Shown here: in pieces, positions 50,969 to 59,676 of the stretch
Layout of the letters: each line of letters opens with the position of its first letter
How positions within the stretch are numbered: the first letter of the stretch is position 1
From: Bacteroidota bacterium
Lineage (GTDB): Bacteria > Bacteroidota > Bacteroidia > Chitinophagales > Chitinophagaceae
Direction of reading: 5' to 3'
Assembly (NCBI GenBank): GCA_018267965.1
Contig: JAFDXK010000001.1
Coordinates: forward strand, 992,001 to 1,056,000
DNA: 64,000 nucleotides
Translations under genes and position numbers: made by a program
The notes under the pieces: model-generated
What the model was told of the DNA's origin: nothing
Databases searched by the model: none
Seen by the model: only the letters and a program-made list of their open reading frames with translations

Positions 50969-52411
50969 TTATACATACTCATGCTCCGACTTAGTAGCTA
51001 TGGAGTAAGTATGCCATTTGCTGTTAGCTTTTCGCTCTTTAATTTGTTGTCTTTTGTTGTCAAATTCTTCTTTTCTTTTACTGTCTTTTTCGGGGCTGTC
51101 ATCTTCCAACAGGTATTGGTTAAAGTTGTCTCCTTCATACAAGTCTTTTACAGAACCAAACCCTATAGCATCTCTCATCTCGTGTGCCTGTACAGTTTCA
51201 GATGCTTTGCGTACCATGTTCTTACCATACAAGTCTTTTAGTTGATACATGGTCTTACGCACTTTATCCTGTTTTATTTTATTATCGAAAAGCGTGTATT
51301 GCACATGCTCATCGCTTACAAAATTGGATATGGCCACACCCATATGTTGCACCTTATTATTAAAAAGTTTAAACCCGTTATGGCTTTTTTCGAACTCCTC
51401 TACCCGCTGCATAATGTATCGTCTCAGTTCCGTAGCATCCTGTAGGGGTTGCCCGAAATGGATATTCACATCCCAACCGGGGGCATCATGGTAGCGTATC
51501 AGAAAACTACATTGCCTGCAAAAGACATGCTGTTTTACCAGTCGCTGCTCCAATCGTGTACAAAGTGATATCAATAAAGAAGCCAGTGCCTGAGGGTTTT
51601 CGCGTTGCTGTCTCGATACCGTACGGCCTGCACTCATAGCACGGTAATCGTTTTTATACATGTCCGTTTCCACGAAATTGAGCCGACGATGCCAGTAGTT
51701 ACCCACTACGCCACCAAACGCTTTTCGCAGCAAGGATTCTGAACCATGCCTTAAATCATAAGGTGTATTGATGCCCACTTTCCTTAAGCGACTTGCATTA
51801 GCATTGGCAATACCCGGCAGGTCGGTAAGCTGCATTTTTTGCAGGTAGCCATCTATATTCTCCGGTGTTATTTCTATGAGCCCGTCAGGTTTCTGTATCT
51901 CAGTCGCCAGTTTGGCCAGGAAAGCGTTAGGCGCTATGCCTATACTGCATTTTACAAACTCACCACACACCTCGCGCAGGTCTGCTTTTATCTGCATAGC
52001 CACATCTCTAAAATCCTTATACACCAGGCGATAAGTACTAAAATTCATCACTGCCTCATCTATGCTTTTCGCTATTACATCATCGCAGTATTTATGCAAC
52101 ACCTTCATGATTTTAACATGGTAATCGCGGTATACATAAGGGCGGGCCAGTACAGCTATTAGCTGGGGACAGAGCGCCCTGCAATCCGGCAGGCGCATAC
52201 CGGTTTTTACTTTAAATACCTTCGCTTCGATACTGGGCGCTATCACACAGGCATGTTCACTGGGATGGGTAATAACGCCAATGGGCTTGTTGCGCAGCTT
52301 GGGGTTTTCCTGTTGCTCACAGCTGGCAAAAAAGCTGTTCATATCGATATACATAAGAACAGAACCCGGTTTTGCCGAACTATGGTTCTGATTGATACGG
52401 GAAGAAGCCAT
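50969..52411 (-). CDS. Y-family DNA polymerase (UmuC/DinB-type)
   Basis: The 480-residue translesion polymerase has the palm motifs VLMYIDMNSFFASCEQQ and AKSIDEAVMNFS with the catalytic Asp and Asp-Glu residues, the helix-hairpin-helix fingers LTDLPGIANANASRLRKVGI, and a little-finger domain ending GWDVNIHFGQPL and HMGVAISNF. The C-terminal 90 residues are specific to this group (LKDLYGKNMVRKASETVQ and a charged tail). UmuC-type enzymes copy past damaged bases; they are normally SOS-controlled. The upstream 11-bp direct repeats, overlapping the promoter, fit such control. No umuD is adjacent. Confidence 0.92.
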   Translation of the reverse strand: MASSRINQNHSSAKPGSVLMYIDMNSFFASCEQQENPKLRNKPIGVITHPSEHACVIAPSIEAKVFKVKTGMRLPDCRALCPQLIAVLARPYVYRDYHVKIMKVLHKYCDDVIAKSIDEAVMNFSTYRLVYKDFRDVAMQIKADLREVCGEFVKCSIGIAPNAFLAKLATEIQKPDGLIEITPENIDGYLQKMQLTDLPGIANANASRLRKVGINTPYDLRHGSESLLRKAFGGVVGNYWHRRLNFVETDMYKNDYRAMSAGRTVSRQQRENPQALASLLISLCTRLEQRLVKQHVFCRQCSFLIRYHDAPGWDVNIHFGQPLQDATELRRYIMQRVEEFEKSHNGFKLFNNKVQHMGVAISNFVSDEHVQYTLFDNKIKQDKVRKTMYQLKDLYGKNMVRKASETVQAHEMRDAIGFGSVKDLYEGDNFNQYLLEDDSPEKDSKRKEEFDNKRQQIKERKANSKWHTYSIATKSEHEYV

Positions 52412-52442
52412 TTGTTTGTGATTTGCCTTACTAAATTAGACA

Positions 52443-52476
52443 ATTTAAACAAATGTACAAATATTATTTAAACAAA
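52443..52476 (-). promoter_or_regulatory. Promoter with 11-bp direct repeats ahead of the Y-family polymerase gene
   Basis: The sequence TTTGTTTAAAT occurs twice on the minus strand (at 52476-52466 and 52453-52443) with a 23-base period. Between them the -7 box TACATTTG (52457-52450) fits the Bacteroidota promoter consensus, so both repeats lie over the promoter. They look like repressor sites. Confidence 0.5.
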
Positions 52477-52633
52477 AGTATAGTAACAGTCTTAGGTTAT
52501 TTACCGTGTTTCTTTAGGGTTATCATATTCAGAATAATTGTTAACAAACTTGCATATCACTAACACATTGCAGTATTTTTATATTACTTCCCTGTCTTTA
52601 ATAAATCTGCAACCATCAATTATATCCAAGTTT

Positions 52634-53071
52634 ATGAAAAAGATATTCCTATTATTTATCGCTTTATGCCTCGGTTTTAACAGTAATGCACAACAAAGCT
52701 TTTCTCTGCAAATAGAAGCGGGCTCGTTGGCACCATGGGGCAAAAGCCGTGAGCTAAAAATTGACAACAAGGGTAAATGCCATTATGTGTTGTATGAAAT
52801 AAATAAGGGACCGATAGACTCTGCTGATTTTACCATTTCGCAAAATGAACTCAAAGAATTAAGTAATACCATTAATCAAAATGGCTTTTTCAAACTCAAC
52901 AAAGTCTATGCTACTGATGCAAGAGATGGAATGGGAATGGCAATAAGTATTCAAGACAAAGGCAAATCGCACAAAGTAATATTGAACAATAAACACACAA
53001 AAGAAATAGACAACATTATCAACAAACTGAATGACATAGTAGGCAAGCAAAACATTAAGATCATTTATTAA
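52634..53071 (+). CDS. Secreted protein preceding the metzincin-barrel gene
   Basis: From the ATG at 52634 the protein has 145 residues with a signal peptide (KKIFLLFIALCLGFNSNAQ); the longer frame from 52538 adds non-signal residues. The mature 125 residues are mixed alpha/beta with KCHYVLYEINKGPIDSADFTISQNE and GMAISIQDKGKSHKVILNNKH. I do not recognise the family. It is only 20 bases upstream of the metzincin-like gene on the same strand, so a partner, propeptide-like or inhibitor role is conceivable but is inference from position. Confidence 0.65.
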   Translation: MKKIFLLFIALCLGFNSNAQQSFSLQIEAGSLAPWGKSRELKIDNKGKCHYVLYEINKGPIDSADFTISQNELKELSNTINQNGFFKLNKVYATDARDGMGMAISIQDKGKSHKVILNNKHTKEIDNIINKLNDIVGKQNIKIIY

Positions 53072-53091
53072 TACCATTTAAAACCAACGGT

Positions 53092-54438
53092 ATGTTTAAT
53101 AAAATATTGAGCCTTTTGTTGGCACTCTGTACACTTTCATTTTGTGCAATGGCTTATGAGCCACAAGGCACTACTGTGAAACACGTAGGTTGTGATGTTG
53201 TCATTGTAATACAAATAGGTATAGAAAGTGATAGTGAAGCAGCGGACGTAGTAATGATACAAAATGCATTGAAAGATTGCTGGGATTTTCAGTGTGAAAT
53301 GCCCTGCCCAGACATACTAAAAGGGAATTGCTACATACGTGGTGAAGTAGTTGTAAAAGCATGGAGCAGCCTGGCAGCAGGTGATAAGGCAAAATTTCAC
53401 AGGGTTAAAATTGTACCGGGTGAAGGAACATCAGTAGTAGATGAAGCGCTTGGACCTAACAAAGGAAAATCGACCGGAGGTACATGGTATAGAAGAGAAT
53501 ATTCACCTAAAGTATACTGCCACGAAACTATGCACCTGTGCGGACTTGAAGACCGCTACCGTGATTGCAGGGGATACCGTGTGCGGGCCGGTGTTGATAA
53601 TTGTAAAGATGGTGTGCCATGCGATACCAATGCAAGATATTTAACGCCACCCTGCCCCGGATATGAAGATGATGTGATGGGCAACGATGTTACCAAACCT
53701 TTTAACTGCGCCAGGAATATGATGGCAATAGCAAAGCTGGCAGGCCCCATTTACACTCATTGCAGCGACTCATGTTGCCAGGAATACCATCACGCACAAA
53801 ATGATTATGACCCCTTGCATTTGAATGGCAAGAAACCTGATTTTGGTATAGCAGTAGATGGTGGTGTTGGTATGTATCACTTCCATGATGCGATACCGCC
53901 TACAAAAAATGAAAATGCGCTGGGGTATAATGTGTCTGTAAGCGGGCTTTACAATATTCCGATTTTGCAGATGCTCGCATTGCAAACATTCATACAAATC
54001 AATTATTTATCTGTTGCTAAAACACAAAATGAAAACTTTGGATTCTATAGTCAGCATAGCCACTTTGCTTATCGTATGTTTATACTTTCTGCAGGAGTAA
54101 ATGCATTGTATGCTTTAAACAAACAGATATCCTTGCATGCAGGCCCTGAACTAGGCTATCCTGTAATGGCAAAATCACAAAGCGACGGCTCTACTACCGT
54201 TACAGCCACTAATATGACCACCCCATACGGTGATAAAACTTTCAGGGCAGTAACGGTGGATAAACAATTACTAATAGGCTTAAATGCAGGAGCATCAACC
54301 AATATGAACACCAGTATAGGTAGAGTATGCCCTTTTATAAATGTATATCTACCTTTTACCAATGCGCTGCACTTGGTATCGACACGCAATAAAATCTACA
54401 ATTTCAACGTAGGCGCTGAGTGGTATTTTAACAAGTAA
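53092..54438 (+). CDS. Secreted metzincin-like protease fused to a predicted outer membrane barrel
   Basis: The 448-residue protein has a signal peptide (FNKILSLLLALCTLSFCAMA). Residues 25-235 are Cys-rich (15 Cys) and contain HETMHLCGLED (144-154), the extended zinc motif H-E-x-x-H-x-x-G-x-x-D of metzincins, with a Met-turn candidate at M196 (DDVMGND). Residues 245-448 are glycine-rich alternating strands (FGIAVDGGVGMYHFHD, LNAGASTNMNTSI) ending NFNVGAEWYFNK, as in eight-stranded outer membrane barrels. Together this suggests a surface-exposed or periplasmic protease tethered by its own barrel. Activity and topology are inferred. I know of no family with this arrangement. Confidence 0.75.
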   Translation: MFNKILSLLLALCTLSFCAMAYEPQGTTVKHVGCDVVIVIQIGIESDSEAADVVMIQNALKDCWDFQCEMPCPDILKGNCYIRGEVVVKAWSSLAAGDKAKFHRVKIVPGEGTSVVDEALGPNKGKSTGGTWYRREYSPKVYCHETMHLCGLEDRYRDCRGYRVRAGVDNCKDGVPCDTNARYLTPPCPGYEDDVMGNDVTKPFNCARNMMAIAKLAGPIYTHCSDSCCQEYHHAQNDYDPLHLNGKKPDFGIAVDGGVGMYHFHDAIPPTKNENALGYNVSVSGLYNIPILQMLALQTFIQINYLSVAKTQNENFGFYSQHSHFAYRMFILSAGVNALYALNKQISLHAGPELGYPVMAKSQSDGSTTVTATNMTTPYGDKTFRAVTVDKQLLIGLNAGASTNMNTSIGRVCPFINVYLPFTNALHLVSTRNKIYNFNVGAEWYFNK

Positions 54439-54445
54439 AGACAGT

Positions 54446-56212
54446 TTATTGCTTCTTAGCCCATTTTTCCAGCTTAGCGTCTAATACATCAAGCGGCACG
54501 CAACCATCTTTCAACACCTCGTCATGAAACGATGCCAAATGGAATTTAGCATCCAACTGTTGTTCGTATTTTTTGCGCAAAGCGCTGATAGATAACTGAC
54601 CGATTTTATAACTCAACGCCTGACCGGGGATGGCCATATAACGCTCTATTTCACGGGTTGCTTCTTCTTCACTTACATTTTCGTGCGCACGCATATATGT
54701 GATAGCTTCTTCGCGCGTCATACCTTTAGTATGAATGGCAACATCTACCACCAAACGTATTGCGCGGTGCATTGCATCGCTCAGATGCCCGAAATATTGA
54801 TACGGATTAGAGAACAGTCCTAATTCTTTACCCAATGTTTCGCTATATAGAGCCCAGCCTTCGCCATAAGCTCCGTACCACAAAAAACGCCTGAACTTAG
54901 GTATAGCACCATTTTCCTGCGCCAACGCTATTTGATAATGATGCCCTGGTATAGCTTCGTGCAGAAACAAGGTTTCCATGCCTACAGCATTATACTTTTT
55001 AGGATTGATGATAGGTACATAAAATATGCCCGGGCGTGTACCATCCTCTGACCCCGGGTTGTATTCTGCACTGGCACTTGCTTCGCGGAATTTTTCTGTC
55101 TGTCTGATAGTAAATGGCGACTTAGGCACATTATTGAATATTTTTTTCAACACAGGCTCTTCCTGTTTTTTGATATTCCAGAAACTATCAATTACTTCCT
55201 GCTCTGTATTGAAAGGAAAGAACTGTGCAGAGGTGCTTAAGTAGTCGAAGAAACTATGCATATCTCCTTTAAAGCCTGTGGCATCTTTTACACCATTCAT
55301 TTCACCTTCTATACGCGCTAATTCAGCAAGACCGATATTATATATGCTGTCAGGAGAAAGAGTAGTTGTTGTCCAATAACGAGCACAATATGTATAATAA
55401 TCTACGCCTCCCGGCAATGCCCCTACTCCGCTGGTAGTTCTTGCTATGGGTAAATATTCTTTATCAAAATAATCGTATAGCTTTTTATAGGACATAATTA
55501 TTACATCACTAATGGCCTTTTCATATTCAGCAGTTATTCTTTGTTTGTCTTCTGGTGAGAAGTTTTTGGGCATATCTGTTATTGGTTCGTAGAAGATACT
55601 CTGTTTTACATCCTTAACAACAATAGCACTTAATTGAGGCATAATTTTCAGCACTAATGCTTTGGGCAAAACCCAACCTGCAACTATCCCTTTTTTCATA
55701 TTGAATATTGCTGTATCCACCCAAGCAGGGAAAACAGCCATGCGTTTCAGGAAATCTTCATAATCTTTCACTGTTTTAAACGGTTGATTGCCTTTGCCGG
55801 AGCCTAATTGCGGCAGGTCTAATGTCAATCCCCAAAACTGATTGGTTGGTAAATAATGCGCAGGGAATTTTAAACCCTCGATACCCATATTCATTTCATA
55901 CTTCAACAGTTTGTAGCTCAACTGTTGTTCTTCGTCCAACTTCGCAGTGTCTATTTTCGTTAACTCATCCAGCTGGTTTTGATAGAATCTTTTTAAACTG
56001 TCTCGGAAACTTTCTGAGATAGTGATAGTCATTTTATCATTATAACGATAGTCGCCAATGCCTGTAGCCTCAAGCGGAAAGAGTTGCATCCTGGTTTCCC
56101 AGTATTTATCAAGCAGTTTTTGAAATTTATCTTTATTGGCAGGAGCGCTGTTATTGTTGCCACATGCGCTTATCATTAACAAGAGAAGTAAAAAAGGTAT
56201 ATATTTTTTCAT
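54446..56212 (-). CDS. DUF885-family peptidase lipoprotein
   Basis: From the ATG at 56210-56212 the protein has 588 residues and a lipoprotein signal (FLLLLLMISACGN). The DUF885 zinc-metallopeptidase signature HEAIPGHHYQIALAQEN is present, followed by WYGAYGEGWALYSETLGKELG, which carries a probable third ligand Glu. Members in other phyla are carboxypeptidase-like. It is anchored to a membrane and faces the periplasm or outside. It is convergent with the metzincin-barrel gene (7 bases between stops) and diverges from the bacilliredoxin gene. Confidence 0.92.
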   Translation of the reverse strand: MKKYIPFLLLLLMISACGNNNSAPANKDKFQKLLDKYWETRMQLFPLEATGIGDYRYNDKMTITISESFRDSLKRFYQNQLDELTKIDTAKLDEEQQLSYKLLKYEMNMGIEGLKFPAHYLPTNQFWGLTLDLPQLGSGKGNQPFKTVKDYEDFLKRMAVFPAWVDTAIFNMKKGIVAGWVLPKALVLKIMPQLSAIVVKDVKQSIFYEPITDMPKNFSPEDKQRITAEYEKAISDVIIMSYKKLYDYFDKEYLPIARTTSGVGALPGGVDYYTYCARYWTTTTLSPDSIYNIGLAELARIEGEMNGVKDATGFKGDMHSFFDYLSTSAQFFPFNTEQEVIDSFWNIKKQEEPVLKKIFNNVPKSPFTIRQTEKFREASASAEYNPGSEDGTRPGIFYVPIINPKKYNAVGMETLFLHEAIPGHHYQIALAQENGAIPKFRRFLWYGAYGEGWALYSETLGKELGLFSNPYQYFGHLSDAMHRAIRLVVDVAIHTKGMTREEAITYMRAHENVSEEEATREIERYMAIPGQALSYKIGQLSISALRKKYEQQLDAKFHLASFHDEVLKDGCVPLDVLDAKLEKWAKKQ

Positions 56213-56363
56213 ATACATTACGGGTATATACAAAAGAACGAAAAGTATTGAGATATAAATACCCCCTATTAGCGGGAAAATAGCTTATTAGTATTAATTA
56301 TAACTACATAGTCTGCAAACGATAGTTATGTAGTAAATTTGCGGAAATAAGATTAATAATACA

Positions 56364-56777
56364 ATGTATCCAATAGAAATAGTGGCCCCGATGAAGGCCG
56401 AAGTGACTACAAACGGTTTTGAAGAAATAATTACTGCCGAAGATGCTCATAATGCTATGAAGCAACCCGGCACAACCCTTGTTTTCATCAACTCTGTATG
56501 CGGATGTGCTGCAGGTGCCGCACGCCCGGGCGTGGTATGGGCAGTTAGAAATGCTACAAAAAAGCCCGACCATTTATATACCAGCTTTGCTGGTTATGAC
56601 GTTGAAGGTGTAAAGCAAGCCAGAGATTATATGTTGCCTTATCCTCCATCTTCCCCTGCCATCGCTTTATTTAAAGACGGACAGTTAGTGCACATGATAG
56701 AGCGCCACATGATAGAAGGCCGTCCTGCACAAATGATAGCACAAAATCTACTACAAGCATTCGAACAATATTGCTAA
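56364..56777 (+). CDS. BrxA/BrxB-family bacilliredoxin
   Basis: The 137-residue thioredoxin-fold protein carries the CGC active site in FINSVCGCAAGAARPG, as in Bacillus BrxA/BrxB (YphP/YqiW), which remove bacillithiol from protein thiols. Such DUF1094 proteins also occur in Bacteroidota, where bacillithiol is made by some members. The HMIERHMIEGRPAQMI C-terminal segment is typical of the family. A strong terminator follows at 56804. Confidence 0.93.
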   Translation: MYPIEIVAPMKAEVTTNGFEEIITAEDAHNAMKQPGTTLVFINSVCGCAAGAARPGVVWAVRNATKKPDHLYTSFAGYDVEGVKQARDYMLPYPPSSPAIALFKDGQLVHMIERHMIEGRPAQMIAQNLLQAFEQYC

Positions 56778-56803
56778 TTACAACATTCAGCAAACGAACA
56801 ACG

Positions 56804-56828
56804 GGTGTGCTATTGCACACCTTTTTTT
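56804..56828 (+). terminator. Rho-independent terminator after the bacilliredoxin gene
   Basis: Perfect 7-bp stem GGTGTGC / GCACACC with a TATT loop and a run of seven T, 27 bases past the stop codon. Confidence 0.92.
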
Positions 56829-56856
56829 ATCTTAGCGCTTTCTTAAACCAAACAAC

Positions 56857-57426
56857 TTGCTTACAGGAAAAATCATCATAGTTACTGCACCATCTGGCTC
56901 AGGAAAAACAACACTTGTACATAAGTTGCTTGCGGCTTGTCCTCGGCTTACTTTTTCTATTTCAGCTTGCACACGCTCTCCCCGAGATGGAGAAATCGAT
57001 GGTAAGGACTATCATTTTTTAAGCACAGAAAAATTTGAAGAGCTTATCAAAGAAGATGCATTTGTAGAATGGGAAATGGTATATCCCGGCAAATATTACG
57101 GCACTTTGAAATCTGAAGTTCAAAGGATATGGGATGAAAATAGAAGTCCGTTATTAGACATCGATGTACAAGGTGCTATATCTGTACAAAAAAAATATCC
57201 TGACAATTCACTGAGCATATTTATACAAGCACCTTCGCTGGAAGTGTTGCAGCAACGCTTGGAGAAAAGGGGCACAGAAACACCCGAATCTTTGAAAGAA
57301 CGTGTTGAAAAGGCTCGTTACGAGATGTCTTTTTCACATGAGTTTAATCATATCGTTATAAATGATGACCTTGAAACGGCATCTGCTACCCTCAATGATA
57401 TTGTTCTCAACTATTTAGAGGGATAG
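56857..57426 (+). CDS. gmk: Guanylate kinase
   Basis: Gmk phosphorylates GMP to GDP with ATP. The 189-residue protein has the P-loop VTAPSGSGKTTLVHKLL, the GMP-binding FSISACTRSPRDGEIDGKDYHFL and the lid region RGTETPESLKERVEKA. The gene starts with TTG at 56857: no in-frame ATG lies between the preceding terminator and the P-loop, and the resulting LTGKIIIVTAPSGSGK is the normal N-terminus. The next gene follows after 32 bases. Confidence 0.95.
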   Translation: MLTGKIIIVTAPSGSGKTTLVHKLLAACPRLTFSISACTRSPRDGEIDGKDYHFLSTEKFEELIKEDAFVEWEMVYPGKYYGTLKSEVQRIWDENRSPLLDIDVQGAISVQKKYPDNSLSIFIQAPSLEVLQQRLEKRGTETPESLKERVEKARYEMSFSHEFNHIVINDDLETASATLNDIVLNYLEG

Positions 57427-57443
57427 TTGAGATGCATTTTTAT

Positions 57444-57451
57444 TATCTTTG
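57444..57451 (+). promoter_or_regulatory. Bacteroidota-type -7 box (TATCTTTG)
   Basis: TAnnTTTG match 7 bases before the ATG of the CNNM/CBS gene, implying a near-leaderless transcript if it is used. Confidence 0.4.
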
Positions 57452-57458
57452 ATTATAT

Positions 57459-58727
57459 ATGGACACTGCCCATTTACTACTATATATACTTGGCTGTATT
57501 ATTCTTATAGGCTTCTTTGCCGGGATTGAAATTGCCTTTATTTCCGTTAGTAAACTGAATATAGAACTGCGTAAAAAGCAAGGTTCGTTATCAGGCCGCA
57601 TTCTTTCTCGTTTTATGGAAGAACCAGAAGAGTTTATCGGCACCAGTTTAATTGGAGTAAATATTACATTGGTTATCTACGGCTTGCTAATGACCAAGCT
57701 TACTGAGCCTTATTTAAATATGCTCAAACCTCCGTTCAATTCGGAATACGTGCATCTTTTCTTAGATACTTTTATTGCTACCGTTATCATACTCATATTT
57801 GCTGAGTTCCTTCCCAAAGCCATTTTCCGCAGTAAGGCAGAACGTGTTTTGGTAATATTCAGTATACCCATGCAGATAGCCTACTACCTGCTATCATGGC
57901 TTGCTAAAATCTTTGTGAGCATCTCAGAGTTTATTTTGAAATACCTTTTCAACGTTCGCATCAAAGAAAACCAAAAGGTTTTTAACCGTGTCGACCTTGA
58001 GGTATTTGTAAAACAAAGCCTGCACGGCCACGAAACAGATACAGGAGGTGAAGTAAATACTGAATTATTTGAAAATGCGCTTTACCTGGTGAATGTTAAG
58101 ATACGCAAATGCATGATACCTCGTAATGAGATTGAAGCAGTTGAGATTAACTCGTCAGTAGCTGACGTAAAGAAGAAATTCATCGATACCAAGTTATCTA
58201 AAATCATTGTGTATGAAAATGCCATAGACAATATCGTAGGCTATTTGCACCACCTTGACTTAAACCGCAGACCAGAGAAAATAAAAGACGTACTGCATAA
58301 AATAACACCCGTGCCTGAAACTATGAGTGCAGTAGATTTGATGAACCGTTTTACAAAAGACAGAAAGAGCATTGCGTGGGTAATTGATGAATTTGGTGGT
58401 ACAGCGGGGATAGTAACTATGGAAGATGTGCTGGAAGAGATATTCGGCGATATTAATGATGAATATGATATCGAAGAGCATGTAGAAAAACAACTGTCTG
58501 AAAATGAGTTTATATTTTCAGGAAGACTTGAGCTAGAATACCTGAACGATAAATACGATTTCAACTTTCCTACGGATGATTCTGAAACACTATCAGGTTA
58601 TATCATAGCCAGCCATGAGACCATTCCGTCTTTGAAGGAGCGTATCATAATAGACAATTACGAATTTGATATCTTATTAGTATCAGACACCCGCATCGAG
58701 ACTGTGAAAATGCGGATTTTGAAGTAA
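57459..58727 (+). CDS. CNNM/CBS-domain membrane protein (hemolysin C family)
   Basis: The 422-residue protein has an N-terminal CNNM (DUF21) domain with about four membrane helices (AHLLLYILGCIILIGFFAGIEIAFISVSK onward, to about residue 180), a pair of CBS domains (KCMIPRNEIEAVEINSSVADVK and VPETMSAVDLMNRF, with FGGTAGIVTMEDVLEEIFGDI) and a C-terminal CorC_HlyC domain (GRLELEYLNDKYDFNFP). In Bacteroidota, GldE and related proteins have this build; they are probably Mg2+/Co2+ transporters or regulators. Assignment to GldE is not made because its partner genes are absent. Confidence 0.9.
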   Translation: MDTAHLLLYILGCIILIGFFAGIEIAFISVSKLNIELRKKQGSLSGRILSRFMEEPEEFIGTSLIGVNITLVIYGLLMTKLTEPYLNMLKPPFNSEYVHLFLDTFIATVIILIFAEFLPKAIFRSKAERVLVIFSIPMQIAYYLLSWLAKIFVSISEFILKYLFNVRIKENQKVFNRVDLEVFVKQSLHGHETDTGGEVNTELFENALYLVNVKIRKCMIPRNEIEAVEINSSVADVKKKFIDTKLSKIIVYENAIDNIVGYLHHLDLNRRPEKIKDVLHKITPVPETMSAVDLMNRFTKDRKSIAWVIDEFGGTAGIVTMEDVLEEIFGDINDEYDIEEHVEKQLSENEFIFSGRLELEYLNDKYDFNFPTDDSETLSGYIIASHETIPSLKERIIIDNYEFDILLVSDTRIETVKMRILK

Positions 58728-58751
58728 ATTACACCCACAAATAGCAATCTT

Positions 58752-59279
58752 ATGGCAGTAGCACGTCCTTTCAATCTTAACAAGTGGATAGAAGAAAACC
58801 GTCATTTACTGAAACCACCGGTAGGAAATCAGCAATTATATAAAGAATCTGGTGACTATATAGTGATGATTGTTGGTGGCCCTAATAGCCGTAAGGATTT
58901 CCATTACAATGAAAGCGAAGAATTGTTTTACCAGCTTCAGGGCGATGTGGTAGTGCGTATACAGGAAGATGGAAAAATAGTAGATATTCCAATCAAAGAA
59001 GGCGAAATGTTTCTACTCCCCGGCAAAACGCCACACTCTCCACAAAGGGGTGAAAATACTGTTGGGCTGGTTATCGAAAAGAAACGTGACACAGTAGAAG
59101 TTGATGGCTTCCTATGGTTTTGCGAAAACTGTCACGAGAAACTTTATGAAGAATATTTTGAGCTTACGGATATCGTAAAACAGCTCCCACCATTAATGGA
59201 GAGGTTTTACTCTGATGTAGAGAAACGTACCTGCAAGAAATGCGGTCATGTAATGGAGCCCCCTACACCCAAAAAATAA
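58752..59279 (+). CDS. 3-hydroxyanthranilate 3,4-dioxygenase
   Basis: The 175-residue cupin opens the ring of 3-hydroxyanthranilate in the kynurenine route to quinolinate and NAD. The N-terminus FNLNKWIEENRHLLKPPVGN, the metal-binding segments DFHYNESEELFYQLQGD and PGKTPHSPQRGENTVGLVIEKKR, and the C-terminal rubredoxin-like knuckles FCENCHEKL and CKKCGHV are all present, as in bacterial HAAO/NbaC. No other kynurenine pathway gene is in the window. It lies 24 bases after the CNNM/CBS gene and may be co-transcribed with it. Confidence 0.95.
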   Translation: MAVARPFNLNKWIEENRHLLKPPVGNQQLYKESGDYIVMIVGGPNSRKDFHYNESEELFYQLQGDVVVRIQEDGKIVDIPIKEGEMFLLPGKTPHSPQRGENTVGLVIEKKRDTVEVDGFLWFCENCHEKLYEEYFELTDIVKQLPPLMERFYSDVEKRTCKKCGHVMEPPTPKK

Positions 59280-59323
59280 AACCATTAAAGTTTTTCACTA
59301 TTTTAAAAATCGGGGTAAAGAAT

Positions 59324-59331
59324 TACATTTG
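59324..59331 (+). promoter_or_regulatory. Bacteroidota-type -7 box (TACATTTG)
   Basis: TAnnTTTG match 29 bases before the ATG of the small His/Glu-rich membrane protein gene. Confidence 0.4.
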
Positions 59332-59360
59332 TCCATATTAATTTAAACCGTAAATAATTC

Positions 59361-59645
59361 ATGGCACACGAAACACATCACGATAATAATCATTCTAAAG
59401 GAGATAATCCGCAAACTTCATTCAGGTCATCTTTTTGGTTTGTATTGTTATTAGTTCTGGTATTTATTGCTGCAGTTAATTTTGTGAATGTAATGGGTCA
59501 TGATGAAGGTGGTGAAGGTGAAGCTCATCATGAAAAAACTGAAATGACTTCAGAACATCATGAAGCTAACCATGAAGAAGCTAAAGCCACTGAAGCAGAA
59601 GCAGCGCCTGCTGAAAGTGCAACTGACTCTGCGGCTCACCACTAA
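59361..59645 (+). CDS. Small His/Glu-rich single-span membrane protein
   Basis: The 94-residue protein has a histidine-rich N-terminus (AHETHHDNNHSKG), one transmembrane helix (FWFVLLLVLVFIAAVNFVNVM, about 26-46) and an acidic, His- and Ala-rich tail (GHDEGGEGEAHHEK, SEHHEANHEEAKATEAEAA) ending SAAHH. Such composition suggests metal binding or a flexible spacer. No family is recognised, although Bacteroidota carry similar low-complexity proteins. It precedes hldD by 31 bases. Confidence 0.7.
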   Translation: MAHETHHDNNHSKGDNPQTSFRSSFWFVLLLVLVFIAAVNFVNVMGHDEGGEGEAHHEKTEMTSEHHEANHEEAKATEAEAAPAESATDSAAHH

Positions 59646-59676
59646 GTAGTGTCTGGTGTGTCTTTAAAGACAATGC

